A stretch of DNA of 64,000 nt from Streptomyces sp. Ru73 (GCF_002920575.1 NZ_PQSQ01000005.1:101267-165266); one strand, 5' to 3'. Counted from the first letter of the stretch, positions 16,390-24,353 are shown. The notes: generated from the letters alone by a model not told the origin. Made by a program: numbers and translations.

Positions 16390-17645
16390 CGTGTGGTCCG
16401 TTCTTCCAGGGGCGGGTCGTTGAGCAGTTGGCGGGCCGCGTCCACAGCGTGGCGGATGCTGGGAAAGCCACGGTCCCGGGCGGCCGCCAGCAGGGCGTCG
16501 TTCTCTTCGGGCACACCCCAGACGCCGCTCAAGTAGGCGCGCATCCGCTGCCCTTGGGCCGGTCGGCTCGTGTGCGTGGAGGGCGGGCACTCCTGTACGG
16601 CCGGGCTTCGTCCGTGCAGGAGTGCCCGCAGTCGATCGGCCTCCGCGGCCCGCGCGAGGGGCGGGGCGGCCGACCGTACGTGGGCGACGGTGCGGGCCCG
16701 GTCATAGTTCCAGGCGTGGGCCTCCTGAGGGGTCAGCCACTCCGCCGTCTGCTCCTTCGTGAGGCGACCTGGGCAGGTGTCCTTGGCGGTGGCGATCCAG
16801 TTTCGGACGTACGCGGCCCAGCGGGCGGGGAAACCGGGGTCATGGAGGCGCTGTTCACGCAGGACGTCTCCCAGAGTGCTCGGGTGGGCTCCGCCCGGGT
16901 CGGCGGGGAGGTACTCGGCGATCGCCTCGTCCAGGAAGGTGGTCCGCCACCCGTCGTCCGCCGCCCAGGACTCGGCGGCCGGCGCTGCTCCGGTGAGGGC
17001 TCCCGCGTGGTCGAGGCAGCGCAGCGCGTCGGACGCCTTCAGGCTGTAGAGGAGCGGATCACCGGCGACGGTACGTGCGGCTTCCTCGGTCTGCGCGAGC
17101 AACTCGGGTCGCGTCCGGGCGAGATGGTGCTTGATGGCGGCCCAGGAGCGCGCGGTGTACGGGAGTGCGTCCGCCACCTCCAGGATGCGCGCCGCCGCCT
17201 CCCCGGTCAGGACGCCGCTACGGGTGAGCTCGGTGACCTGGTGGCGGACGTCGACGAGGGCGAGGGTGAGGGCCCGGTGGGGCGGGTCCTCCGTTTGGGC
17301 GACCGCGACGTCGGCGTCCGAGTCGATGACGCCGTCGCGGTACTGGTGGAAGATCTCGCCCACGCCGACCATGCCATACGCCTGGAGCTCGGCGGCCCGC
17401 AGGGCGCCGATGCTGGCCGCGCCGAGAACGACGGTCCCCCGGGCGAGGGCCCAGAGGATCTCCTTGTGCCGTAGCGGCAGGCTGTGGTGGTACCGCCCGT
17501 CGATGACGACGGCGATGTCGCCGGGTGCCGGATCGAGGCGGATGAGGTCGCCGTGGCCGGCTGGGCCGTGCACCACGGCTGCGGGGAGCCGGTCACGGAC
17601 GACGTCGACGGGCACCGTCGGCCCGACGAAGACATGGATGGTCAC
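16386..17645 (-). CDS. tfuA: TfuA-like protein, partner of YcaO
   Basis: 419 residues. The N-terminal TfuA core begins VTIHVFVGPTVPVDVV and includes VVIDGRYHHSLPLRHKEILWALARG, the GAASIGALRAAEL motif and YGMVGVGEIFHQYRDG. A helical C-terminal extension of about 220 residues follows and is longer than in minimal TfuA proteins. TfuA is thought to deliver sulfur to, or activate, the YcaO partner during thioamide formation. GAGGAG nine bases upstream supports the GTG at 17645. The stop overlaps the YcaO start, and 13 bases separate it from the preceding small gene. Confidence 0.88.
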   Translation of the reverse strand: MTIHVFVGPTVPVDVVRDRLPAAVVHGPAGHGDLIRLDPAPGDIAVVIDGRYHHSLPLRHKEILWALARGTVVLGAASIGALRAAELQAYGMVGVGEIFHQYRDGVIDSDADVAVAQTEDPPHRALTLALVDVRHQVTELTRSGVLTGEAAARILEVADALPYTARSWAAIKHHLARTRPELLAQTEEAARTVAGDPLLYSLKASDALRCLDHAGALTGAAPAAESWAADDGWRTTFLDEAIAEYLPADPGGAHPSTLGDVLREQRLHDPGFPARWAAYVRNWIATAKDTCPGRLTKEQTAEWLTPQEAHAWNYDRARTVAHVRSAAPPLARAAEADRLRALLHGRSPAVQECPPSTHTSRPAQGQRMRAYLSGVWGVPEENDALLAAARDRGFPSIRHAVDAARQLLNDPPLEERTTR

Positions 17646-17658
17646 TGATCCGGACTCC

Positions 17659-18123
17659 TCACCGGTCGTGGCTGGGGGCGCCGCCGTAACGCTCCGCCGG
17701 CCGGTCAAGAACCGACGGGGAGACGGCTGTTCGCGCAACCTGCCGGAGGGTGGCAGTGAGCGCGCCCACCCGTCGGCGGAGTTCGCGTACCTCTTCGCGG
17801 CTCTCTTCGAGCAGCCGGTGCAGGGCCTGGACGCAGGCGAGCGCGACGCCGTTGGTGTCGACCATGCTGATGGTTCTGTCTCCGCCGCCGCGCCCGAACG
17901 CCTCCCACCAGTCCTGGGCCATCGGTCCCAGGTGCCGGACTTCGGCCGCGTCGATGCGGTAGCGCCAGGTGCTCACCGGCAACTCGTCGACCTTGCGCAG
18001 CACCTCGAAGCTGTTGAGGGGCGAGCAGCCGGCGACCGGCGGCGCGTGTTCGGGAACGGGTCTGCGGTGCGTCTCGTCGGCGCACCGCAGACCCCGGCGT
18101 TCGTTACCACTCGACCGCCACAA
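17659..18123 (-). CDS. Small Peptidase_S74 / tail-fibre intramolecular-chaperone-like protein
   Basis: Up to 154 residues. The middle resembles the C-terminal chaperone domain of endosialidases and tail fibres: LRKVDELPVSTWRYR, VRHLGPMAQDW, then VDTNGVALACVQALHRLLEE. A C-terminal coiled coil (EESREEVRELRRRVGALTATLRQ) follows. No fibre is attached and the usual Ser-Asp cleavage site is not evident, so it is a stand-alone chaperone or oligomerisation domain. The start is uncertain: TTG 18123 is the only upstream start with any ribosome-site character, and the first 35 residues look unrelated to the family. It sits between a 59-residue peptide and TfuA in one operon; its role there is unknown. 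Confidence 0.7.
   Translation of the reverse strand: MWRSSGNERRGLRCADETHRRPVPEHAPPVAGCSPLNSFEVLRKVDELPVSTWRYRIDAAEVRHLGPMAQDWWEAFGRGGGDRTISMVDTNGVALACVQALHRLLEESREEVRELRRRVGALTATLRQVARTAVSPSVLDRPAERYGGAPSHDR
18060..18092 (-). promoter_or_regulatory. Perfect 12-bp hairpin inside the TfuA-YcaO operon
   Basis: GTCTGCGGTGCG and its exact complement (18060-18071 and 18081-18092) around a 9-base loop, with no T-tract. It lies after the short peptide frames and before the conserved part of the S74-like gene. It could attenuate or stabilise the operon transcript, as hairpins after precursor-peptide genes often do. Confidence 0.55.
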
Positions 18124-18136
18124 CGTCCGTCTTCAT
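18104..18136 (-). CDS. Possible 10-codon micro-ORF overlapping the end of the 59-residue peptide gene
   Basis: An ATG overlaps the stop codon of the upstream peptide gene as ATGA and opens the frame MKTDVVAVEW before TAA. A perfect hairpin begins 12 bases after the stop. The ATGA coupling suggests translation by re-initiation. Ten codons are too few for a statistical argument, and it may be chance. It overlaps, in another frame, the TTG proposed for the S74-like gene. Confidence 0.3.
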   Translation of the reverse strand: MKTDVVAVEW

Positions 18137-18312
18137 CGCAGGCCGGCAGCGGCCCTCGGCCCGGGCGGATCGTCGTCGTCACCGGACTGCTCGCGCGACT
18201 CGGATCGCTCCTTCGTCGGATCCTGCTTCTTCCGCTCGGCGGACTGTGCCGAACGACTCCTTCCCTCCTCGAGGATCTCCTCCTCGGGGATCTCGTCACG
18301 CTTGTCAGCCAT
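18133..18312 (-). CDS. 59-residue charged peptide, first gene of the TfuA-YcaO operon (candidate precursor or accessory peptide)
   Basis: The ATG at 18312 has one of the best ribosome sites in the window (AAGGAGGTGGAGG). The product is highly charged: acidic KRDEIPEEEILEEG, a Lys/Glu/Ser middle, DDDD, then a short neutral tail PPGPRAAAGLR. It has no signal peptide or cysteine. First position in an operon encoding TfuA and YcaO makes it the obvious candidate substrate, with a long charged leader and a short C-terminal core. The GPR/AGLR tail recalls the APR-containing cores of thiovarsolin-type thioamide peptides, but that parallel is weak. It could instead be an unrelated small protein. Confidence 0.7.
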   Translation of the reverse strand: MADKRDEIPEEEILEEGRSRSAQSAERKKQDPTKERSESREQSGDDDDPPGPRAAAGLR

Positions 18313-18335
18313 GACCTCCACCTCCTTGCATAGCG

Positions 18336-18348
18336 ATGCCTCAGGCAT
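18336..18348. promoter_or_regulatory. 13-bp palindrome before the peptide/TfuA/YcaO operon
   Basis: ATGCCT-C-AGGCAT, perfect 6-bp arms. It lies 23 bases upstream of the 59-residue peptide start, within a locally AT-richer stretch (about 18345-18440) that probably holds the operon promoter. Confidence 0.45.
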
Positions 18349-18494
18349 ATGCGCTGAGTGATGGCTACATTACGCACGATTACTGGATGTTTCTACTCAT
18401 ATCGGTCATCACTGCCCAGACGGGGGAATGGTCGTGTCTGAAGGCTGGTGAGGCGCGAGATGATCGGCGTGCGGCAAAGCGAGAGACGACACCT

Positions 18495-18515
18495 GACCCA
18501 TCGGACAGGCCCTAG
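18495..18515. repeat. Right 21-bp inverted repeat of the YcaO-TfuA segment
   Basis: Reads GACCCATCGGACAGGC plus CCTAG on the plus strand, the inverted partner of 14884-14904 (20 of 21 positions). Outer CTAG is present at both ends. Together they delimit a segment of about 3.63 kb. Confidence 0.8.
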
Positions 18516-18552
18516 GAGCGTCGGAGCAGCCCTGCCGTGACGGGACGTTCCA

Positions 18553-19746
18553 TTACCGGCCGGGGCGAATGGTGAGCCGTACGCCCTCGGCCAGCCGGTA
18601 CGGCCGGGTGTCCACGACGGCGCCGAGGAGGCGGCGGAGGCGGCTCACCTCCGCCCGCGCGGTGACGAGGTGGTCCGGATCGCCGAACAGCGAGCGGCTC
18701 AGCGCGGCCGCCGTCAGCCCCGCCGGCCCCGCCGCGTGCAGCAGGGACAGGATCTCGGCGTGGCGCCTCGTGATGCCGCGGCACCAGCTGGTGTCGCCGG
18801 TACTCGCCCGCAGCACCGGGGGGCCGGACAGGTCGAGGTCGAGCAGCACGGTGCGGCCGCGGCCCGCCGGGCGGACGAGCCAGCCGTCGGCCAGCCTCTC
18901 CGGCAGCCAGGCGCCGAGACCGGGTACGGCGATGGCCTGGCCGGCCCGCGGCGCGGCGATCCGGTCGCCCACGGCGACGCCCGCGCGGTGCGCGACCCAG
19001 CCGTTGTCGTCCACGACCAGAGCCGGTTCGCTGCTTCCGGCCAGCAGCGGTTCGGCCAACTGCCGCAGCGCGTCCAGGCGTTGCTGGTGCGACCGCCACA
19101 GTTCCGCCTCGGCCAGCCGCGTCGCCGCCTCGACCAGCATGCCGACCGCGGGGTGCAGGGACAGCGCGGGGCCGCTGACGTCGATGACGCCGAGCAGCTG
19201 CCCGGTACGCGGGTCGTGGATCGGGGCAGCGCTGCAGTACCAGGGGTGCTGGCCCTGCTCGAAGTGCTCACCGGCGAGGAGTTCGACGGGCGCGGCCTCG
19301 GCCAGCGCGGTGCCGATCGCGTTCGTCCCGACCTTGGCCTCGGTCCAGTCGGCGCCCTCGGTGAACCCGAGTTCATCGGCCCGGCGGCGGACGGCGGAGG
19401 CACCGGCCCGCCACAGCACGGCCCCGTCGGCGTCGGTCACCACGAGCATCATGGTCGCCGCGTCCGAGGTGGCCTGGAACATCTCCGCGATCCGGTCGAC
19501 CACGTCCCGCAACGGCGATGCGCACCGCCGGCGCGCGACCTCCTCCGCCGCGAAGACCTCACGCTTGTTCACGCGGTCCGCGGTGAGGCCCAGCCGCAGC
19601 ATTCGCGACCAGGAGTGGGAGACGATGTCGCGGGGCGGCACCGGCGGGCGTGTGCCGGACATGACCGCCTCGTGCATCCGGACCAGGTCCCGGGCGTGCG
19701 TCGGGAGGTTCCGGCCCGGTGGGACGGCGCCACGCACCCGTACCAC
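18553..19746 (-). CDS. GAF-domain transcriptional regulator with C-terminal helix-turn-helix, AcoR-like without AAA domain
   Basis: Up to 397 residues. The N-terminal region (HSWSRMLRLGLTADRV) and the GAF domain (VVTDADGAVLWRAGASAVRRRADELGF, TNAIGTALAE, HPWYCSAAPIHDPRTG, GVIDVSG) match AcoR-type sensors. The sigma-54 AAA module is absent. The C-terminus instead carries a winged-HTH-like segment (RRHAEILSLLHAAGPAGLTAAALSRSLFG...VTARAEVSRLRRLLG). Such regulators commonly sit divergent to an oxidoreductase and activate it, here the flavin monooxygenase at 20037. GTG 19746 abuts GGGAG; GTG 19737 has better spacing. Confidence 0.85.
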   Translation of the reverse strand: MVRVRGAVPPGRNLPTHARDLVRMHEAVMSGTRPPVPPRDIVSHSWSRMLRLGLTADRVNKREVFAAEEVARRRCASPLRDVVDRIAEMFQATSDAATMMLVVTDADGAVLWRAGASAVRRRADELGFTEGADWTEAKVGTNAIGTALAEAAPVELLAGEHFEQGQHPWYCSAAPIHDPRTGQLLGVIDVSGPALSLHPAVGMLVEAATRLAEAELWRSHQQRLDALRQLAEPLLAGSSEPALVVDDNGWVAHRAGVAVGDRIAAPRAGQAIAVPGLGAWLPERLADGWLVRPAGRGRTVLLDLDLSGPPVLRASTGDTSWCRGITRRHAEILSLLHAAGPAGLTAAALSRSLFGDPDHLVTARAEVSRLRRLLGAVVDTRPYRLAEGVRLTIRPGR

Positions 19747-19806
19747 CTCCCGGCCCAGCGCACCGTCGCGTCAGCCGCTTCAGGATAGGAGCAGGCCGGG
19801 GCGATC

Positions 19807-19900
19807 GCTACGGTCGTGCACGGGGAACGGGCCGCGGGGAGCGCTGCGGTCGTGCATGCGTGCAAGGCGAACCGGTCGCGGGGAGCGCTGTGGTCCCGCC
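19807..19900. repeat. Three imperfect repeats in the regulator/monooxygenase promoter region
   Basis: GCTACGGTCGTGCACG (19807), GCTGCGGTCGTGCATG (19843) and the weaker GCTGTGGTCCCGCC (19887) recur at intervals of 36 and 44 bases. CGCGGGGAGCGCTG occurs just before the second and third. They may be binding sites of the divergent GAF regulator. Confidence 0.5.
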
Positions 19901-20036
19901 GCGTGCGAGGGAAACCCGGTCGTTCGAATCGCCAGGGTCCCGCCGCCGCGTGCAATTCGGTGCAACCCTTGTCGCCGGCATCCCGGGCGGCGTGTGATCG
20001 GCGTTACAGCATGCACGCCGGTCGGAGGGAGTTCCG

Positions 20037-21854
20037 ATGACACAGACGCTGGACACGGTGCGGCAGGACCGTTCCCCGCAAGCACGCGTGGACGACTGGC
20101 TCGCCCGGTTCGAGTCCGCACTCGCCGCGCGTGACGTGGCGGCCGCCGCCTCGCTGTTCGCCGTCGACAGCTACTGGCGGGACCTGGTGGCCTTCACCTG
20201 GAACATCAAGACCGTGGAGGGCCGGGCCGGCGTCGCCGACCTGCTCACCGCCTGCCTCGCCGGCACCGGCCCGTCCGGGTTCCGCACCACCGAGCCACCG
20301 GCGGAGGCCGACGGCGTCACCGAGGCGTGGATCGAGTTCGAGACCGCCGTGGGGCGGGCCAAGGGCCACCTGCGGCTGACGGACGAAGGCGCCTGGACGC
20401 TGCTGACCAGCCTCCGCGAGCTCAAGGACTTCCCCGAACCGCGCGGCGACCTGCGGCCCAAGGGCGCCCGCCACGGCGCGGTCACCCACCGCCTGTCCTG
20501 GGCCGAGGAACGCGAGCTGGAACAGCAGCAGCTCGGCTACGAACGGCAGCCGTTCGTGGTGGTCATCGGCGGCGGCCAGGGCGGCATCGCGCTCGGCGCC
20601 CGGCTGCGCCAGCTCGGCGTGCCCTCTCTCGTCGTGGAGCGCAACGACCGGCCCGGCGACTCCTGGCGCAAGCGGTACAAGAGCCTGTGCCTGCACGACC
20701 CGGTCTGGTACGACCACCTGCCGTACCTCCCCTTCCCGGACAACTGGCCGGTGTTCGCGCCGAAGGACAAGATCGCGGACTGGCTGGAGATGTACACCCG
20801 CGTGATGGACGTGCCGTACTGGACGCGGTCGGAGGTCACCTCGGCCGCGTTCGACGAGGCGGCCGAGACCTGGCGGGTCGTGGTGAACCGGGACGGCGAG
20901 GAGGTCGTCCTCACCCCGCGCCACCTGGTCTTCGCCACCGGCATGTCGGGCAAGCCCAACCTGCCCTCCTTCCCCGGCATGGACGAGTTCGAGGGCGACC
21001 AGCACCACTCCTCGCAGCACCCGGGACCGGACCGGTACGCGGGCAAGAAGGCGGTCGTCATCGGCTCCAACAACTCCGCGCACGACATCTGCGCGGCACT
21101 GTGGGAACACGGCGCCGACGTGACCATGGTGCAGCGCTCCTCGACGCACATCGTGCGGTCGGACTCCCTGATGGAGCTGGGCCTCGGCGACCTCTACTCC
21201 GAACGTGCCGTACGCGCGGGCATGACCACCGAGAAGGCCGACATGGTCTTCGCGTCGCTGCCCTACCGGATCATGCACCAGTTCCAGATCCCCATTTACG
21301 ACAAGATCCGCGAACGCGACGCCGACTTCTACGCGCGCCTCGAGAAGGCCGGCTTCGCCCACGACTGGGGCGACGACGGCTCCGGTCTGTTCATGAAGTA
21401 CCTGCGCCGCGGCTCCGGCTACTACATCGACGTGGGCGCGGCCGAACTCGTGGCCGACGGGAAGATCAAGCTCGCGCACGGCCAGGTCGACCACCTCACC
21501 CGCACCGGCGTCGTCCTCGCCGACGGCACGGAACTGGACGCCGACCTCGTCGTCTACGCGACCGGCTACGGCTCCATGAACGGCTGGGTCGCCGACCTGT
21601 GCGGCCAGGAGATGGCGGACCGGGTCGGCAAGTGCTGGGGCCTCGGCTCGGACACCACCAAGGACCCCGGGCCCTGGGAGGGCGAACAGCGCAACATGTG
21701 GAAGCCCACCCAGCAGCCGGGCCTGTGGTTCCACGGCGGCAACCTGCACCAGTCCCGCCACTACTCCCTGTACCTCGCCCTCCAGCTCAAGGCCCGCTAC
21801 GAGGGCCTCCCCACCCCGGTGTACGGACTCCAGGAGGTCCACCACCTCGCCTGA
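20037..21854 (+). CDS. Flavin-containing monooxygenase-like protein with fused N-terminal SnoaL-like domain
   Basis: 605 residues. Residues 1-130 form an NTF2/SnoaL-like domain (WLARFESALAARDVAAAASLFAVDSYWRDLVAFTWNIKT-type). The FAD dinucleotide fold then begins VVVIGGGQGGIALGARLRQLG. RPGDSWRKRYKSLCLHDPVWYDHLPYLPFP resembles the FMO/Baeyer-Villiger group, and the NAD(P)-binding fold is VVIGSNNSAHDIC. LVVYATGYGSMNGW lies near the C-terminus. The reaction is probably NADPH-dependent oxygenation of an unknown substrate. GGAGGGAG precedes the ATG at good spacing. The divergent GAF regulator is its likely activator. Confidence 0.88.
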   Translation: MTQTLDTVRQDRSPQARVDDWLARFESALAARDVAAAASLFAVDSYWRDLVAFTWNIKTVEGRAGVADLLTACLAGTGPSGFRTTEPPAEADGVTEAWIEFETAVGRAKGHLRLTDEGAWTLLTSLRELKDFPEPRGDLRPKGARHGAVTHRLSWAEERELEQQQLGYERQPFVVVIGGGQGGIALGARLRQLGVPSLVVERNDRPGDSWRKRYKSLCLHDPVWYDHLPYLPFPDNWPVFAPKDKIADWLEMYTRVMDVPYWTRSEVTSAAFDEAAETWRVVVNRDGEEVVLTPRHLVFATGMSGKPNLPSFPGMDEFEGDQHHSSQHPGPDRYAGKKAVVIGSNNSAHDICAALWEHGADVTMVQRSSTHIVRSDSLMELGLGDLYSERAVRAGMTTEKADMVFASLPYRIMHQFQIPIYDKIRERDADFYARLEKAGFAHDWGDDGSGLFMKYLRRGSGYYIDVGAAELVADGKIKLAHGQVDHLTRTGVVLADGTELDADLVVYATGYGSMNGWVADLCGQEMADRVGKCWGLGSDTTKDPGPWEGEQRNMWKPTQQPGLWFHGGNLHQSRHYSLYLALQLKARYEGLPTPVYGLQEVHHLA

Positions 21855-21970
21855 CGGCCCGCTGAGCACCGGAAGTGCGGCAAGGACCGGTCGGGGCCGC
21901 GGTGCGCCTGCGCCGCGGCCGCTCCCGCCTCCGTAGGCTGACCCTCGCACGTGAGGAACAGGAGGCTGAC

Positions 21971-22651
21971 GTGGCCGAGACGACCGTGGCCGAGGTGCTG
22001 GCCGAACTGGCCGGGCTCGAGGACCCGAAGACCCGCGAGGTGAACAAGAAGCACGGTGACGACCACGGTGTGAACCTCGGCAAGCTGCGCGCGCTCGCGA
22101 AGCGGCTGAAGACGCAGCAGGACCTCGCGCGCGGCCTCTGGGCGACCGATGACAGCGCGGCGAAACTGCTGGCGACGCTGGTCTGCCGACCCAAGGCGTT
22201 CGAGCGCGACGAGCTGGACGCCATGCTGCGCGAGGCGCGCACCCCCAAGGTGCACGACTGGCTGGTGAACTACGTCGTGAAGAAGAGCCCGCACGCCGAG
22301 GAACTGCGGCAGGACTGGCTCGCCGACCCCGACCCGGTCGTCGCCGGCGCCGGCTGGACGCTGACCGCCGAACGCGTGACGAAGAAGCCCGAAGGACTCG
22401 ACCTCCCAGGGCTCCTCGACGTCATCGAGGCGGAGATGAAGGACGCTCCGGAACGCCTCCAGTGGGCGATGAACCAGTGCCTGGCCCAGATCGGGATCGC
22501 GCACCCGGAGCACCGCGCCCGCGCGATCGACATCGGCGAGCGCCTGGAAGTGCTCAAGGACTACCCGACGTCCCCCGGCTGCACCTCGCCCTTCGCGCCC
22601 GCCTGGATCACCGAGATGGTCCGCCGGCAGCAGGGACAGAGCGTGGTGTGA
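21971..22651 (+). CDS. DNA alkylation repair protein, AlkD-like HEAT-repeat glycosylase
   Basis: 226 residues, all-helical. EVNKKHGDDHGVNLGKLRALAKRLK, KTQQDLARGLWATDDSAAKLLATLVCRPKAF and TPKVHDWLVNYVVKKSPHAEELRQDWLADPD match the AlkD-like family that excises N3/N7-alkylpurines, or a near relative of it. AGGAGG six bases upstream fixes the GTG start at 21971. It follows the monooxygenase by 116 bases and could be co-transcribed. It is convergent with the GNAT gene (21-bp gap). Confidence 0.82.
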   Translation: MAETTVAEVLAELAGLEDPKTREVNKKHGDDHGVNLGKLRALAKRLKTQQDLARGLWATDDSAAKLLATLVCRPKAFERDELDAMLREARTPKVHDWLVNYVVKKSPHAEELRQDWLADPDPVVAGAGWTLTAERVTKKPEGLDLPGLLDVIEAEMKDAPERLQWAMNQCLAQIGIAHPEHRARAIDIGERLEVLKDYPTSPGCTSPFAPAWITEMVRRQQGQSVV

Positions 22652-22672
22652 CCGCCGGCGCCCCGGTGCGGC

Positions 22673-23530
22673 CTACGCGAAGTCGTACGCGGCGAAATCG
22701 GTGACCCGGCGGTATCCGAGGCGTTGGTAGAGCGCGTTGCTGGTGGGATTGGCCGCGTTCGTGAACAGCACGACCTCCTCGGCGCCGGCGGCGAGCGCGG
22801 CGCGGCCGACCTCGACCGTCACGGCCCCCGCGTAACCACGGCCGCGCAGGTGGGCCGGGGTGTGGACGGGATCGATCCGGACCTGGCCGCCGACCATCGG
22901 ATTCACGCCCGCCATGGACACCGGCGTACCGTCCGGGGTCTCCCAGTAGGTGTACCGCTTCTCGGCGAAACGCGTACCTGCCCAGGAGGCGGCGTCGATG
23001 GCGACGTCCTCCCCGACGTCCGCGGCGAACGCCCGGCACCAGCTCATGAGGTGCTCGTGGTCCCGTTCGCCCACCGGACGGCCCCGGCCAGCCGGGAACG
23101 GCTCCGGCGGGGTGAGCGTGCCGAGGCGGTACAGGTGGAGCCGGACCCGGAGCGTCGGGGCCGCGCCCGTGTGGCGGTGCCAGGACTCGGCGAAGGCGGC
23201 GGCGGTGCGGTGGTCCGCGGTGACGGAGGGCGGGGCGTGCCCGAGGTCCACCAGACGGGCGGCGAGGGCATCGGCCTGCCCGGCGGTGAGAGGGGTGAGG
23301 CTCAGACCGCGGGGCGGGAGGCGGTAGCAGACGGCATGGACCTCGCCCGCCCGTTCCAGCCGGCCGAAGACGGGGGCCCGGGCGCCGTACCCGGCCCTCC
23401 CGAGCGTGCGCAGCTTTTCGAGCGCCGACAGCTGCGTGGTGTGCAGGGCGGGGCGCGAGCGCAGGAAGTCTCCGGTCCGGTCGAGGAAGCCGTCGAGGTC
23501 TTCGGTGAGGTGCCAGCCGTCCGAGTGCAT
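22673..23530 (-). CDS. GNAT family N-acetyltransferase
   Basis: 285 residues with two halves. The C-terminal acetyl-CoA fold is clear: VRIDPVHTPAHLRGRGYAGAVTVEVGRAAL is the conserved V-x-P-x-RGRGY motif A of the FR47/GNAT group. It is followed by TNAANPTSNALYQRLGYRRV (motif B). The N-terminal 130 residues are a degenerate partner domain, as in tandem GNATs. The substrate is unknown. Confidence 0.88.
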   Translation of the reverse strand: MHSDGWHLTEDLDGFLDRTGDFLRSRPALHTTQLSALEKLRTLGRAGYGARAPVFGRLERAGEVHAVCYRLPPRGLSLTPLTAGQADALAARLVDLGHAPPSVTADHRTAAAFAESWHRHTGAAPTLRVRLHLYRLGTLTPPEPFPAGRGRPVGERDHEHLMSWCRAFAADVGEDVAIDAASWAGTRFAEKRYTYWETPDGTPVSMAGVNPMVGGQVRIDPVHTPAHLRGRGYAGAVTVEVGRAALAAGAEEVVLFTNAANPTSNALYQRLGYRRVTDFAAYDFA

Positions 23531-23655
23531 GCCTCATGGTCCCTGATGCCCCGTCCCGCCGTCCCGTCGTTCGGCCGTCCCGCCGTTCGGCCGATGCGGT
23601 GAGGCGTGCTGCCAGGAGGGTTGAGCGGGGCATTCCTGGGCACTCGGGCCAGGCA

Positions 23656-23675
23656 ATCGTACAAACGATCTTGTA
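23656..23675. promoter_or_regulatory. Overlapping dyads upstream of the SRPBCC gene
   Basis: ATCGT-ACAA-ACGAT and TACAA-ACGATC-TTGTA overlap in a small AT-richer island about 80 bases before the SRPBCC start. It is a possible operator or promoter core. Confidence 0.4.
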
Positions 23676-23753
23676 GGTGCCGGGGTGACGGCACCGGCCG
23701 GTCACGGGGACGGGCCGGCCGCCGGTCACGCGGTGGACAGGCAGGACACAGGC

Positions 23754-24266
23754 ATGAGCACCATCGAGCACTCGGTCGACGTGGACGTCCCGCTGCGCAC
23801 GGCCTACAACCAGTGGACGCAGTTCGAGACCTTCCCGCGGTTCATGGAGGGTGTGCAGCGCGTGGACCGGCCGCAGTCCAACCTCACCCACTGGATCACG
23901 CGGTTCGGCGGTGTCACCCGCGAGTTCGACGCCGAGATCGTGGAGCAGCGGCCGGACGAGCGGCTGGTGTGGCGCAGCCTGCACGACCCGCGCCACACCG
24001 GCACGGTGACGTTCCACTCCCTGGGCGAGGGCAGCTGCCGGGTGGACCTGCGCCTCGACTTCACTCCGCAGGGGCTCGTGGAGCGCGCCGGGGACGGCCT
24101 GGGCGTCCTCCGCCGCAGGGTCTGCGGCGACCTGGAGTGCTTCAAGCAGTTCATCGAGGCCCAGGGGCGCGAGACCGGACAGTGGCGAGGGGCCATCGAC
24201 GGCGGTCACGTACTGCCCGACTCCGGCCAGAAGCAGCCGCACGTGCCGACGTGGCCGACCGGCTGA
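23754..24266 (+). CDS. SRPBCC (START-like) family protein
   Basis: 170 residues. STIEHSVDVDVPLRTAYNQWTQFETFPRFMEGV is the typical opening of the polyketide-cyclase/dehydrase-like SRPBCC proteins found with stress genes in actinobacteria. FHSLGEGSCRVDLRLDFTPQGLVERAGD and the C-terminal helix (LECFKQFIEAQG) complete the helix-grip fold. Such proteins bind hydrophobic ligands, but the ligand here is not predictable. It precedes the FdhF/YdeP-like molybdoenzyme gene by 87 bases in the same direction and may be co-transcribed. Confidence 0.87.
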   Translation: MSTIEHSVDVDVPLRTAYNQWTQFETFPRFMEGVQRVDRPQSNLTHWITRFGGVTREFDAEIVEQRPDERLVWRSLHDPRHTGTVTFHSLGEGSCRVDLRLDFTPQGLVERAGDGLGVLRRRVCGDLECFKQFIEAQGRETGQWRGAIDGGHVLPDSGQKQPHVPTWPTG

Positions 24267-24353
24267 CCCCCGGCAGCGCAGCCCGCTGTCCGACCACTGC
24301 CCGGCCGAGCCGACCGGCGCAGGCCCTGCGTACCAGAGGAAGGCTGAACTTCG

